The notes under the pieces were generated by a model. That model was not told where the DNA came from. It saw only the letters and a program-made list of their open reading frames with translations, and ran no database searches. A DNA stretch of 64,000 nt from NCBI GenBank assembly GCA_902763085.1, contig CACWQW010000013.1:1-64000 (forward strand), read 5' to 3'. Shown piece after piece: positions 41,021 through 50,838 of the stretch. Position 1 is the first letter of the stretch; the number at the start of each line of letters is the position of its first letter. The DNA comes from Dongibacter bovis. GTDB lineage: Bacteria; Bacillota; Negativicutes; Selenomonadales; Selenomonadaceae. The translations under genes were made by a program, and so were the position numbers.

Positions 41021-41731
41021 TCACGCTTCATCCTTTTCCCGCAGTTTCAGCATCTCCGCGAGATGGCCGCACGTCATCTCGCCCTCGGGGCAGCGCCCCG
41101 TGTTGACGCAGCTCGCGCCCGCGTTGAAGAAGAGCGTCGGCGCGACCTTCTTGACCTCCCTGAGCATAAGGTTCGCCATCGCGCGGATCTCCCACTGCGC
41201 GCGCAGGCAGCAGCGCAGGTTGAAGAAATGCAGCAGGCTGCGCGCGTTCATCGTCACGAGGATCTTCGTCTCCGTCGCGTTGGCGAGCACATAGCGCGCG
41301 TCCTCCTTCGGGATGCCGAGCGCCGTGAGCTTGTCGTAGGCGGCGCGGATGTCCGCGATGATCTCGTCGTAGGCCTCCTTCGCCGCGGGATTGCCCGCAA
41401 TGGTCGGCGGCGTGATGTACGCGAAGCCGTGCGCCGCGACGTAGCGCTGCGACTGCTGATCGTAGCTCGCGATGCGATGGCGCACGAGCTGATGCGTGAG
41501 CACGCGGCTCACGCCCTCGATGCCGAACGTGAACGAGGCGTGCTCGAGCGTCGAGCCGTGGCCGATCTTGACCATCTTGCGCACCATCTTCCGCACGGTC
41601 TCCTCGTCGAGGCGCTCCGCGAGCTCCTCCGCGCCGCTCGCGGAGTAGCAGAGCCGCGCCGCCATGGCGACGACGCGCTCCGGCTCCGGCGTGTAATCCA
41701 GAAGTTTTACCTTGATCGCCACTCGTTTCAT
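41021..41731 (-). CDS. thyX: Flavin-dependent thymidylate synthase ThyX
   Basis: Makes dTMP from dUMP using methylene-tetrahydrofolate, FAD and NADPH. The 236-residue protein carries the defining ThyX motif [14 protein letters not shown] near residue 85, preceded by [20 protein letters not shown] and followed by [21 protein letters not shown] Cys-rich C-terminus ([15 protein letters not shown]) is seen in many Firmicutes homologues. Overlaps mrnC by four bases. No thyA is present in the window. Confidence 0.97.
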   Translation of the reverse strand: MKRVAIKVKLLDYTPEPERVVAMAARLCYSASGAEELAERLDEETVRKMVRKMVKIGHGSTLEHASFTFGIEGVSRVLTHQLVRHRIASYDQQSQRYVAAHGFAYITPPTIAGNPAAKEAYDEIIADIRAAYDKLTALGIPKEDARYVLANATETKILVTMNARSLLHFFNLRCCLRAQWEIRAMANLMLREVKKVAPTLFFNAGASCVNTGRCPEGEMTCGHLAEMLKLREKDEA

Positions 41732-42264
41732 CCTTTCCCCTGCATGTCCTTCGTCTCGTCTCCGCGCGCCTCGCCTGCTGCCTGCCCGTGGATCTCCTGC
41801 ATCATCGCCTTGCTGATGGCCTGGAACGACGCCTCGGCGATCTCGTAGAGGCGCTCGTCGCGATCCTCGAGGTAGAGGCTGCCCAAGAGCGCCTCAAAGC
41901 CCGTGCTCGAGTGGTACTCCGCGACGGTGGCGCTGCGCGGCGCATGGCTCTTCGCGTTGCGCCCGCGCCTGTAGATCGCCTGCTCCTCCTCCGTGAGCAT
42001 CGGCGCGATGGCAAGGTAGGCGCGGTGCTGCCAGACGGCTGAGACCATCTGCGCGGCAAACGCGTGGAGCGCCTGCACCTTCGCCTGCTCATAGGAGAGC
42101 AGGCGCGTGCGCACGAAGAGGTGAAAGTACGCGTCGCCGACATAGGCGAGCACGAGCGGGCTGAGCTGACGGACGTCGACGGACGCGTAGCGCTGCCGCG
42201 CGCCGCCCGCACCATCCGGCTCGAACATCATCGCGACGAGGCGCTGGAAGTGTTCGAATCTCAT
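41728..42264 (-). CDS. mrnC: Mini-ribonuclease III
   Basis: RNase III catalytic domain without a dsRNA-binding domain, 178 residues; matures 23S rRNA ends in Firmicutes. Motifs are [20 protein letters not shown] with the catalytic acidic residues, RGRNAKS and [23 protein letters not shown] follows GAGGTGG by 8 bases and overlaps the cysS stop; the GTG four codons earlier is inside that site. Confidence 0.95.
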   Translation of the reverse strand: MRFEHFQRLVAMMFEPDGAGGARQRYASVDVRQLSPLVLAYVGDAYFHLFVRTRLLSYEQAKVQALHAFAAQMVSAVWQHRAYLAIAPMLTEEEQAIYRRGRNAKSHAPRSATVAEYHSSTGFEALLGSLYLEDRDERLYEIAEASFQAISKAMMQEIHGQAAGEARGDETKDMQGKG

Positions 42265-43694
42265 ACGCGTTTCCACCTCACGCCATTCGGCGTGTCCTCG
42301 AGCGCGACGCCCGCCTCCTTGAGGTCATCACGGATCTTGTCGGCGAGCGCCCAGTTCTTATTCTGGCGCGCCTCCTGACGGATGGCGACGATGAGCGCCA
42401 TGAGCTTCTCCGTGAGCCCGTCATCGCCGGCGGCCTGCTGCTCGAAGATGCCGAGGATCGACGCCATGTATGCCCAGACTTTCTGCACGGCGGCGAAGTT
42501 CTTCCCGTCGAATGGCTTGCCGCCCGTCATGACTTCCTGATAGTAGATGTTGATGTCCTTGGAAAGTGCGAACATCTGGCTGATGGCGAGCGCCGTGTTG
42601 AAGTCGTCCTCCATCGCCGCATCGAAGTCCTTCTTGAGCGCTGCGGCGCGCTTGATGAGCTCCGCCGCCGTCGTCTCGTCCGTGGGGTTCGCCTTGTCGA
42701 CGAGCTCGTGGATGTACTCGTCGGTATTCGCGAGGCGGCCGTAGCTCGTCTGCGCTTCCTTGAGGCGGTCGTCGCTGAAGTCGAGCGGGCTCCGGTAGTG
42801 CGTCTCCAGGATGAAGAAGCGCACGACCTCGCCGGGGTACTGCTTGAGGATGTCCTCGACCGTGAAGAAATTGTTCTTCGACTTCGACATCTTCTCGTTG
42901 TGGATCGTGATGAAGCCGTTGTGCAGCCAGTACTGCGCAAAGCTGTGGTCATCGCCGAGGCACGCCTGGCTCTGCGCGATCTCGTTCTCATGGTGCGGGA
43001 AGATGAGGTCGCTGCCGCCGCCGTGGAAATCGAACTTCTTCCCAAGGTATTTCAGCGACATCGTCGAGCACTCGATGTGCCAGCCTGGACGTCCCTTGCC
43101 CCAGGGGCTGTCCCAGGACGGCTCGCCCGGCTTCGCCGCCTTCCAGAGCGCGAAGTCCATCGGGTGATGCTTGCGCTCGTCGACCTCGATGCGCGCGCCC
43201 GCCTGCATGTCCTCGAGCTTCCTGCCGCTGAGCTTGCCGTAGCCGTGGAACTTTTCGACGCTGTAGAAGACGTCGCCGTTGTCGAGCGCGTAGGCGTAGC
43301 CCTTGTCGATAAGCGTCTCGATCATCTTGATGATGTCCGCCATCGTCTCGCTCACGCGCGGGTAGCGGTCGGCGCGATGTACATTGAGCGCGTCCATGGA
43401 GTGGAAGTACACCTTGATGTTGCGGTCCGCGACGTCTTTCCACGTCGTGTGCTCCGCGTTCGCCGTGCGGATGATCTTGTCGTCGACGTCGGTGAAGTTC
43501 TGGATGTAGTGCACCGCCACGCCCTTGGCGGCGAAGAACCGGCGGATGACGTCCCACGTCACAAACGGGCGCGCGTTGCCGATGTGCGGGGCGTTGTACG
43601 GCGTGACGCCGCAGCAGTAGATGCTGACCTCCCCCTCCTTCAGCGGGTGAAACTCCTCTTTGCGGCGCGTCATCGTATTGTAGACCTTCAGCAT
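42261..43694 (-). CDS. cysS: Cysteinyl-tRNA synthetase
   Basis: Class I aminoacyl-tRNA synthetase, 477 residues. The signature CCGVTPYNAPHIGNARPFV contains the zinc Cys and the HIGH-type motif; STMSLKYLGKKFDFHGGGSD and the KMSKS loop (KMSKSKNNF) follow. The C-terminal anticodon-binding region ends in [14 protein letters not shown]. Length is normal. First gene of the cysS-mrnC-thyX-rlmB-yacP cluster, behind a structured 120-base leader. Confidence 0.97.
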   Translation of the reverse strand: MLKVYNTMTRRKEEFHPLKEGEVSIYCCGVTPYNAPHIGNARPFVTWDVIRRFFAAKGVAVHYIQNFTDVDDKIIRTANAEHTTWKDVADRNIKVYFHSMDALNVHRADRYPRVSETMADIIKMIETLIDKGYAYALDNGDVFYSVEKFHGYGKLSGRKLEDMQAGARIEVDERKHHPMDFALWKAAKPGEPSWDSPWGKGRPGWHIECSTMSLKYLGKKFDFHGGGSDLIFPHHENEIAQSQACLGDDHSFAQYWLHNGFITIHNEKMSKSKNNFFTVEDILKQYPGEVVRFFILETHYRSPLDFSDDRLKEAQTSYGRLANTDEYIHELVDKANPTDETTAAELIKRAAALKKDFDAAMEDDFNTALAISQMFALSKDINIYYQEVMTGGKPFDGKNFAAVQKVWAYMASILGIFEQQAAGDDGLTEKLMALIVAIRQEARQNKNWALADKIRDDLKEAGVALEDTPNGVRWKRV

Positions 43695-43737
43695 ATCATC
43701 GCTCCCCTTGTCCCGTTCCGGCAGGAGCCGTTCTCCC

Positions 43738-43857
43738 GGGATTGACTAGAAACCTACGTGCGCAAACGTCCACTTCGTGGACATTGTGCACCGCCCTTGC
43801 AGTAAATCCAGCCAATCGCGCTGCGCCTGCGGCTTGCGCACTTGGGGATTTACTAGT
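43738..43857. other. Structured leader/intergenic element upstream of cysS
   Basis: Two nested structures: a near-perfect hairpin at 43758-43791 (arms GTGCGCAAACGTCCAC and GTGGACATTGTGCAC around TTC) and a stem AGTAAATCC/GGATTTACT at 43801-43854 with GC-rich inner pairing. The block is bounded by near-identical direct repeats GGGATTGACTAG (43738) and GGGATTTACTAG (43846). It does not look like a T-box: no specifier-antiterminator order was found. Confidence 0.45.
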
Positions 43858-43883
43858 AAAAAAGCTGCCGCCGAAGCAGCAGC
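43858..43883 (-). terminator. Terminator of ispD-ispF
   Basis: Minus-strand GCTGCTGCTTCGGCGGCAGC followed by TTTTTT, about 40 bases past the ispF stop. Confidence 0.85.
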
Positions 43884-43924
43884 CCCAAAATCCATTTTCG
43901 TGAAAAACCATCGGTGATATTTTA

Positions 43925-44410
43925 TCATTCTTTGCCCGCTCTTTCAATCCCCGCGACGGCGTAGGCGGAAATTCCCTCGCCGCTGCCGGTGAAACCGAGC
44001 CTCTCCTCCGTCGTCGCCTTGACGTTGACGGCGTCCTCCGGCACGCGGAGAATCTGCGCGATGTTTGCCGTCATGCGCGGGATGAAGTCCATGAGCTTCG
44101 GTCGCTGCGCGACGACGGTCGCGTCGACGTTGCCGACGCGGTAGCCTTTCTCCTCGAGGAGTTCCCGCACGTGCGCGAGCAGTTTGCCGCTGTCCGCCCC
44201 CTCATAGCGCGGGTCCGTATCGGGGAAATGGCGGCCAATGTCTCCGAGCGCCGCGGCGCCGAGCAGAGCGTCCGCAACCGCGTGCAGGAGCACATCCGCA
44301 TCGCTGTGGCCGAGCAGGCCCTTCTCAAACGGGACCTCGACGCCGCCGAGGATGAGCTTCCGCCCCGCAACGAGACGGTGCACATCATATCCCATGCCAA
44401 ACCTGGTCAT
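43925..44410 (-). CDS. ispF: 2-C-methyl-D-erythritol 2,4-cyclodiphosphate synthase
   Basis: MEP-pathway enzyme of isoprenoid synthesis, 161 residues. The zinc-site motif GMGYDVHRL and [21 protein letters not shown] are diagnostic, as is [22 protein letters not shown] at the C-terminus. It lies 37 bases downstream of ispD, the usual pairing. Confidence 0.97.
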   Translation of the reverse strand: MTRFGMGYDVHRLVAGRKLILGGVEVPFEKGLLGHSDADVLLHAVADALLGAAALGDIGRHFPDTDPRYEGADSGKLLAHVRELLEEKGYRVGNVDATVVAQRPKLMDFIPRMTANIAQILRVPEDAVNVKATTEERLGFTGSGEGISAYAVAGIERAGKE

Positions 44411-44447
44411 CGTTCCTCCTCACTGCTGCCATCGCAGCGAATCCTTA

Positions 44448-45149
44448 TCATCGATCTTCCTGCGCCGCCTTCAGGAGCGCTTCGGCGATCACGAGGTCCT
44501 CTGGCGTCGTCACCTTGATGTTCTGGTAGTCACTTTCGACGACCGCGACGGGCGCGCCGAGGCGCTCGACGAGGCTCGCGTCGTCCGTGCCGAGAAACCC
44601 GTCCGCCGCGGCCTGCGCATACGCCGCCGCGAGCGTCTCGCGGCGAAACCCCTGCGGCGTCTGCACCGCCCAGAGCGCGCTGCGCGGCGGTGTCTCAACG
44701 ACGCGTCCCGCCGCGTCGACCACCTTGACGGTGTTCTTCTCGGGGACCGCCGCGATGGCGCCGCCCGTCGTGCGCGCCGCCTCGATGACGGCCTCGATGA
44801 CGGCGGGGCGGATGAGCGGGCGCGCCGCGTCGTGGACGAGCACGATCTCCGCCTCCTTGTCGCACGCTGCGAGGCCATTCGCGACGGAATACTGCCGCTC
44901 CGAGCCGCCCGCGACGACGCGCCAGGAGGGGAGCCCCTCGCGCGCGTCCGCCGCGCGCAGCATCGCCTCGACCGTCTCCATCTCCTGCGCGCCCGCCACG
45001 ACGATGCACTCCGAGACGGCGGGGACGCGCGCGAACTGACGCAGCGTGCGCACGAGCACGGGCTCGCCGCCGAGCGTGAGGAACACCTTGTTGCACCCCG
45101 CCTGCATGCGGCGGCCCTGCCCCGCGGCAGGGATGATCACAGATACCAT
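44448..45149 (-). CDS. ispD: 2-C-methyl-D-erythritol 4-phosphate cytidylyltransferase
   Basis: MEP-pathway enzyme, 233 residues. Nucleotide-binding motif VIIPAAGQGRRMQAGCNKVF at the N-terminus, then AGGSERQYSVANGL, VLVHDAARPLI and ALWAVQTPQGFR match IspD. ATG follows GAGGAGC; the GTG four codons earlier overlaps that site. It follows the PIN-TRAM gene by 13 bases. Confidence 0.97.
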   Translation of the reverse strand: MVSVIIPAAGQGRRMQAGCNKVFLTLGGEPVLVRTLRQFARVPAVSECIVVAGAQEMETVEAMLRAADAREGLPSWRVVAGGSERQYSVANGLAACDKEAEIVLVHDAARPLIRPAVIEAVIEAARTTGGAIAAVPEKNTVKVVDAAGRVVETPPRSALWAVQTPQGFRRETLAAAYAQAAADGFLGTDDASLVERLGAPVAVVESDYQNIKVTTPEDLVIAEALLKAAQEDR

Positions 45150-45162
45150 GCTGCTCCTCACC

Positions 45163-46383
<1,221 letters not shown>

Positions 46384-46424
46384 TGGTCTTCACCTCCTGA
46401 ACCGAGAGAACACACAATAGAAAA

Positions 46425-46513
46425 CGCGCTGGCAACAGATGCCCCGGCCCGAGAGGATGCAAGAGGCAGCCTTGTCCCCTGCATCCGGGCCGGGCAAACA
46501 CCCCGCCAACGCG
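46425..46513 (-). ncRNA. Extended stem-loop between carD and the PIN-TRAM gene
   Basis: Nested complementary arms: CGCGCTGGC with GCCAACGCG outside, GCCCCGGCCCG with CGGGCCGGGC inside, and GATGCA with TGCATC at the tip, interrupted by small internal loops. There is no T-run, so it is not a canonical terminator. It lies in the 5' leader of the PIN-TRAM mRNA. A structured leader or processing site is possible; a function is not established. Confidence 0.4.
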
Positions 46514-46558
46514 CCTAAACGCCCTGGGCGGCAAGCGCCCAAGACCTTGCCTTTGCCT

Positions 46559-47044
46559 TTACGCGGATTTACGCTCCAGCTGGTCGTCAATCCACTGCTC
46601 GACCTCCGCCGGCGATTTGTCACACGCATAGACGAGCTCGCTCACGAGCATCTGCCGCGCGAGATCCATGAGCCTGCGCTCGCCACTCGAGATCTTCCGG
46701 CGGCGATCCTGCAGGCAGAGATTGCGCATCACCGCCGCCACATCGAGAATATTCCCCTTCTTCATGCGCTCGAGGATGGCGTGGAACCGCTTGTTCCAGC
46801 TGCCGAGCACGCGCTCCGGCTTGTCCTTGAGCACCGAGCGGATATCCTCGACCTGATCCTTCGAGATGATCTCCCGCAGTCCGAGGTTCTCCACATTGTC
46901 CTGTGGAATCATGACCTTGAGATTGCCCATCGGCATCTTGAGCACGAAATAGTCCCGGCTCTCGCCTAAGACCTCGCACGATTCCACCCCCGAGATGACG
47001 CCCGCACCATGCATCGGATAGAATATCCTGTCACCGACTTGCAA
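46559..47044 (-). CDS. CarD/CdnL-family transcription factor
   Basis: 161 residues. The N-terminal RNA-polymerase-interacting Tudor-like domain reads VGDRIFYPMHGAGVISGVES and VLKMPMGNLKVMIPQDNVEN; the C-terminal helical DNA-binding domain contains VLGSWNKRFHAILERMKKGN and SSGERRLMDLARQMLVSELV. CarD proteins bind the polymerase beta subunit and affect open-complex stability. TTG is the start, 9 bases after GGAGG. Two tandem promoters lie upstream. Confidence 0.93.
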   Translation of the reverse strand: MQVGDRIFYPMHGAGVISGVESCEVLGESRDYFVLKMPMGNLKVMIPQDNVENLGLREIISKDQVEDIRSVLKDKPERVLGSWNKRFHAILERMKKGNILDVAAVMRNLCLQDRRRKISSGERRLMDLARQMLVSELVYACDKSPAEVEQWIDDQLERKSA

Positions 47045-47100
47045 AAAAATGCACCTCCACTCGTGTATAATCGATCCAATCCTAAAATGATCCTGTTCCT

Positions 47101-47129
47101 ATTATAGCACGAAATGAAGAAAATATAAA
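47101..47129 (-). promoter_or_regulatory. Proximal carD promoter
   Basis: TTTATA, 17 bases, TATAAT on the minus strand; perfect -10 but weak -35. Confidence 0.5.
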
Positions 47130-47134
47130 AGGAT

Positions 47135-47163
47135 ATACTAGCACGATTTATTTTCGCTGTCAA
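47135..47163 (-). promoter_or_regulatory. Distal carD promoter
   Basis: TTGACA, 17 bases, TAGTAT on the minus strand, directly upstream of the proximal promoter. Confidence 0.7.
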
Positions 47164-47184
47164 GACGAACGTCCCAAACAAAGG

Positions 47185-47955
47185 TCAAGCGGAAACCTCG
47201 ACCTTGGCGCCCGTGAGATCGCGCACGACTTCGCCGGCGCAGATGAGCCCGACGACGGAAGGCACGAACGAGATGGAGCCGGGCACGGCGCGCCGCTTCT
47301 CGCAGTTGTTCGCCGCCCCCGGCGGGCAGATGCAGTGTTCCCCGCAGCCGCTCCCGTGGATGGCGAGCGGGCGCTCCTTGGAGTAGACGACCTTGAGCCT
47401 CTTCACGTGGTATTCCTTGAGCTTCTTGCGCAGGACGCGCGCGATGGGGTCGACGCTTGTCTTGTAGATATCCGCCACCTCGAAGAGCGTCGGGTCCAGC
47501 TTATTGCCGGCGCCCATGCTGCTGATGAGGGGAATATGGCGCTTCTCGCACTCGAGGACGAGCTGGATCTTGCCCGTGACGGTATCGATGGCATCGATGA
47601 CGTAATCGTAAGGCTGCTGGAAAAACATTTCCGCCGTCTCCGGCAGGAAAAACTCCTCGATGCAGTCAACGACGGCGCGCGGATTGATGGCGAGGATGCG
47701 CTCGCGCATCGCCTCCGTCTTCTTCCTCCCCACCGTCTTCGTCGTTGCGTGGATCTGCCGGTTGATGTTCGTGAGGCAGATGAGGTCATTGTCGACGAGA
47801 ACGATATGGCCGACGCCCGCGCGCGCGAGACCCTCTGCCGCATAGGAACCGACGCCGCCCACGCCGAACACCGCCACAGTGGCGGCGGCGAGCCTCTCCA
47901 TCGCCGCGTCGCCTAGGAGCAGCGTCGTGCGTGAAAACCTGCCGAGCTTACTCAA
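47185..47955 (-). CDS. tcdA: tRNA threonylcarbamoyladenosine dehydratase TcdA
   Basis: E1-like enzyme of 256 residues that uses ATP to cyclise t6A37 in tRNA to ct6A. The adenylation loop AVFGVGGVGSYAAEGLARAG, VDNDLICLTNINRQIHATT and GAGNKLDPTLFEVADIYKTS are typical, with an extra Cys-rich segment GCGEHCICPPGA. It follows the FtsZ-like gene by 24 bases. TsaD, which makes its substrate, is encoded at the left of the window. Confidence 0.93.
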   Translation of the reverse strand: MSKLGRFSRTTLLLGDAAMERLAAATVAVFGVGGVGSYAAEGLARAGVGHIVLVDNDLICLTNINRQIHATTKTVGRKKTEAMRERILAINPRAVVDCIEEFFLPETAEMFFQQPYDYVIDAIDTVTGKIQLVLECEKRHIPLISSMGAGNKLDPTLFEVADIYKTSVDPIARVLRKKLKEYHVKRLKVVYSKERPLAIHGSGCGEHCICPPGAANNCEKRRAVPGSISFVPSVVGLICAGEVVRDLTGAKVEVSA

Positions 47956-47979
47956 TGATGGGACACCTGTCCTTTCCTG

Positions 47980-49131
47980 TCATTCCTTCTCATCCTTCCC
48001 CGGCACGATGTGGAACGCGGGGATTGCAAACGCGCCTGACGCAGGCGCCGACTTCGGCTTCTGCATAAAAGACGGCGTATCGAGCGAGAACTGCTCCGGC
48101 TTCTGGAGCTTCGACTGCGGCACCTCGATCTTGGGCGCCTTGATCGCCGTGCTGCCGGCGAAATCCGTCGCGATGATCGTCGCCTGCACCTGCCCCTTCA
48201 TCTGCTCGTCGATGACGGTGCCGAGGATGATGTTGACCTCAGGATCCGTCTGATCGCAGATGTAGCGCGTCGCGTTGTCGACATCGAGCAGACTCATGGA
48301 CTCGTCGCCCGTGAGGTTCAAGATGACGCCGCGCGCGCCCCTGAGCGACTTGTCGAGCAGCGGGCTGCGCACCGCCTGCTCGACGGCTTTCTGCGCGTCC
48401 TCCGCGCAGCCGATACCGAGCAGCGCGTCGCTCGACTCGCTCTGCGTGAAGATCGTCGTGACATCGGCGAAATCGACGTTGATGACGCCCGTCTTGAGGA
48501 TGAGCTCCGCGATGCAGCGGATGGCCTGCTCGAGCACGGAATCAGCGAGCTTGAATGCCTGCACGAGCGTGATCTTGCGGTTCTCCGGCAGCTTCATGAG
48601 GTTGTCGTTGTGGATGGCGAGCAGCGCATCCATGTAGCCCTGCATCTTCAGCACGCCCGCCTCGGCAATGCGCTTCTTGCGCGTACCCTCGAACGCGAAC
48701 GGCAACGTCACGACGCCGATCGTGAGCACGCCCAGGTCCTTGGCGATGCGTGAGACGACGGGCACGACGCCCGTGCCCGTCCCCGCGCCCATGCCGGCGG
48801 TGATGAAGACGAGGTCCGCCCCCGAAAGGGCGCTCCCGATCCGCGCCTCGTCCGCCTTCGCCGCCTGCTCACCGAGGTCTGCGCTGCCGCCCGTGCCGCG
48901 CCCGTGCGTGAGCGCCGCGCCGATCTGCAGGCAGGTCACGCCCGCATCATCGAACAGCGCCAGCTGCTTGGCATCCGTATTGATTGCGATGAGCTCGATA
49001 TCCTCGATGTTCTGCGCATGGATGAAATCGCTTTTCGCCATGCGCAGGAGAACGCTGTTGCCGCCGCCGCCGATACCGACCACCTTTATCTTCACACGCG
49101 CCCGCTTGAGCGCTGCATCATCTGACATCAT
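47980..49131 (-). CDS. FtsZ-family tubulin-like GTPase, divergent
   Basis: 383 residues. Nucleotide-site loops are recognisable: KVVGIGGGGNSVLLRM, LIAINTDAKQLAL, and the tubulin signature as TAGMGAGTGTGVVPVVS; the T7 catalytic loop reads INVDFADVTTIFTQ. Several positions differ from division FtsZ: the T3 region is THGRGTGGSADLGEQAAKAD rather than GAGANPEVG, the signature has Ala for Gly, and the C-terminus ends AIPAFHIVPGKDEKE instead of a basic tail. It is outside a division cluster and next to tcdA. Likely a second FtsZ-like protein; it could still be the sole FtsZ. Confidence 0.85.
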   Translation of the reverse strand: MMSDDAALKRARVKIKVVGIGGGGNSVLLRMAKSDFIHAQNIEDIELIAINTDAKQLALFDDAGVTCLQIGAALTHGRGTGGSADLGEQAAKADEARIGSALSGADLVFITAGMGAGTGTGVVPVVSRIAKDLGVLTIGVVTLPFAFEGTRKKRIAEAGVLKMQGYMDALLAIHNDNLMKLPENRKITLVQAFKLADSVLEQAIRCIAELILKTGVINVDFADVTTIFTQSESSDALLGIGCAEDAQKAVEQAVRSPLLDKSLRGARGVILNLTGDESMSLLDVDNATRYICDQTDPEVNIILGTVIDEQMKGQVQATIIATDFAGSTAIKAPKIEVPQSKLQKPEQFSLDTPSFMQKPKSAPASGAFAIPAFHIVPGKDEKE

Positions 49132-49212
49132 CAGGATCAGACCCCTCTCAACCTACTGACTATATCTTAGCTATTATTCTACACGAAAAAAGTCAATCCT
49201 GCCACCTCGGCC

Positions 49213-49246
49213 AAAAAAAAGTGATGGGCAGCGCTCAGCGCTCCCG
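49213..49246 (-). terminator. Terminator of brnQ
   Basis: Minus-strand GGGAGCGC, TGA, GCGCTGCCC (one bulge) followed by ATCAC and eight T; the hairpin overlaps the brnQ stop codon. Confidence 0.8.
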
Positions 49247-50578
49247 CAGCGAGAGACCCGCCGGGGAGTCCGCGCCCGCCGGCACGAAATACCCGAGCAG
49301 CGCCGCGAGCAGTGCGGGCAGCAGCCAGCCCATGCCCATCGCGTAGAGCGGGACATGCGCCGCGAGGAATGCCTGTACCGATGGGATGACCACACCTGCC
49401 GTCTCCAGGCCGGCGAGGACGGCAAAGACGAGCGTGACGCCGATAGAGAACCGATAGACATTGCTCCGCTTGCCGATCCAGCGATCGAACAGCGACAGCA
49501 CGACGAAGACGATGATGACAGGATAGATGCCCACGAGGAACGGCAGCGACAGCGCGATGATCTGCGTGAGGCCGATGTTGGAGGCAACGAAGCTGAAGAA
49601 CGTGCAGTACACGACGAGGCGCTCATAGGAGATCCTGTTCTTCAGCACCTTGTTGAAATACCACGAGGAGCCGGTGATCATGCCGCAGGAAGTCGTAAGA
49701 CAGGCCAGCGCGATGATGACGGCCACGAGCAAGTTGCCGGCCGGGCCGAAGAAGATGTCCACAGCCTGGGCGAGCAGCTGCCCGCCGTTCGCTGAATGGC
49801 CGAGCACGCTGGCACTCGTCGCGCCGAGGTAGGCGAGCGAACCGTAGACGATGGCCATGAGCAGCACGGCGATGAGGCCGGAGACGAGGCAGATGCGGCT
49901 GACGGCCGCGTCATCCTGCGCCCCCTTCATGCGGATGGCCTGCGCCACGATCGCGCCGATCGAGAGGGACGCCAGGAGGTCCATCGTCTGATAGCCATCC
50001 TGGAAGCCCTGCACGAACGGCGTCTCGATGTATTTTCCCGTCGCAGCGAGGATATCGCCGAGCGGCGTCGTAAACGACTGGAAAAACAAGATGGCGAGGA
50101 AGAGCAGCAAGGCCGGCGTCAAGAGCTTCCCCACGCGGTCCATGAGCTTGCTCGGGTTCATCGCGAGGTACGCCGTGAGCAGGAAGAACACCGCCGTATA
50201 GGCAAACTGCCCCACTGCGAAGCTCTGCTCCGAGAGGAAGGGCCGGATGCCGATCTCGAAGGACACGGCCCCGGTGCGCGGCACGGCAAAGACCGGCCCG
50301 ATCGCGAGGTAGAGGATCACGAGCAGCGTCGTGGCCAGCCACGGATACGTCCTGCGGTTCATGAACTCCACGTATTTGCCTCCCTGCATCGCAATCGCCG
50401 TGATCCCCGCGAGCGGCAGACCGACGCCCGTGACGATGAATCCGAGCATCGCCGTGAGCGTATGATCTCCCGCCGCCTGCCCGAGGGCCGGCGGAAAGAT
50501 CAGATTTCCCGCGCCAAAGAAGATCGAGAACATCATGAGCCCGATCGCAAGGATATCGCCCTTATTCATTTGTGCCAT
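49235..50578 (-). CDS. brnQ: Branched-chain amino acid carrier BrnQ
   Basis: Na+- or H+-coupled importer of Leu, Ile and Val (LIVCS family), 447 residues with about 12 membrane helices. Family segments are FSIFFGAGNLIFPPALGQAA near the N-terminus, YLAIGPVFAVPRTGAVSFEI and LACLTTSCGMITGSSWYFNK. ATG follows AAAGGA; an ATG seven codons earlier overlaps that site. Monocistronic with its own promoter and terminator. Confidence 0.95.
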   Translation of the reverse strand: MAQMNKGDILAIGLMMFSIFFGAGNLIFPPALGQAAGDHTLTAMLGFIVTGVGLPLAGITAIAMQGGKYVEFMNRRTYPWLATTLLVILYLAIGPVFAVPRTGAVSFEIGIRPFLSEQSFAVGQFAYTAVFFLLTAYLAMNPSKLMDRVGKLLTPALLLFLAILFFQSFTTPLGDILAATGKYIETPFVQGFQDGYQTMDLLASLSIGAIVAQAIRMKGAQDDAAVSRICLVSGLIAVLLMAIVYGSLAYLGATSASVLGHSANGGQLLAQAVDIFFGPAGNLLVAVIIALACLTTSCGMITGSSWYFNKVLKNRISYERLVVYCTFFSFVASNIGLTQIIALSLPFLVGIYPVIIVFVVLSLFDRWIGKRSNVYRFSIGVTLVFAVLAGLETAGVVIPSVQAFLAAHVPLYAMGMGWLLPALLAALLGYFVPAGADSPAGLSLRER

Positions 50579-50688
50579 AAAAAAAGAATCCTTTCTCAAC
50601 GAAATGAACAGTTCTCAGGACAACAGCCCATGCCCCAACCGTCCTGGACACGGACAATCTACTCGTCCCTTTCCACAAAATTCTTCTT

Positions 50689-50718
50689 ATTATAGCACGA
50701 TATTCCTGACATGCACAA
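50689..50718 (-). promoter_or_regulatory. Promoter of brnQ
   Basis: TTGTGC, 18 bases, TATAAT on the minus strand, leaving a leader of about 105 bases. A short inverted repeat (GTCCAGGAC region) lies in the leader, but no T-box core was found. Confidence 0.55.
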
Positions 50719-50838
50719 TATTCTTGTTGACTTTCTCCACCTACGTGTGGCATTTCGTCCGTTCCTTGACATTCGATGAGATTCTCTCTCCATATAGGAT
50801 TCTTCAGCCCTTACCTCTCCTGCGGAGCACCACACATC

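Noticed and set aside
43746-43928. 60-codon minus-strand frame in the cysS leader
   Set aside because: It is created by the structured block and has no convincing ribosome site or family; treated as non-coding.
46559-47044. CarD-like protein as part of the Mfd repair factor
   Set aside because: The domain is shared with Mfd, but the gene encodes only the 161-residue CarD form without helicase domains.
50579-50690. T-box leader upstream of brnQ
   Set aside because: A GACGAGTAGA-like string occurs, but no T-box sequence or antiterminator follows, and the leader is only about 105 bases.
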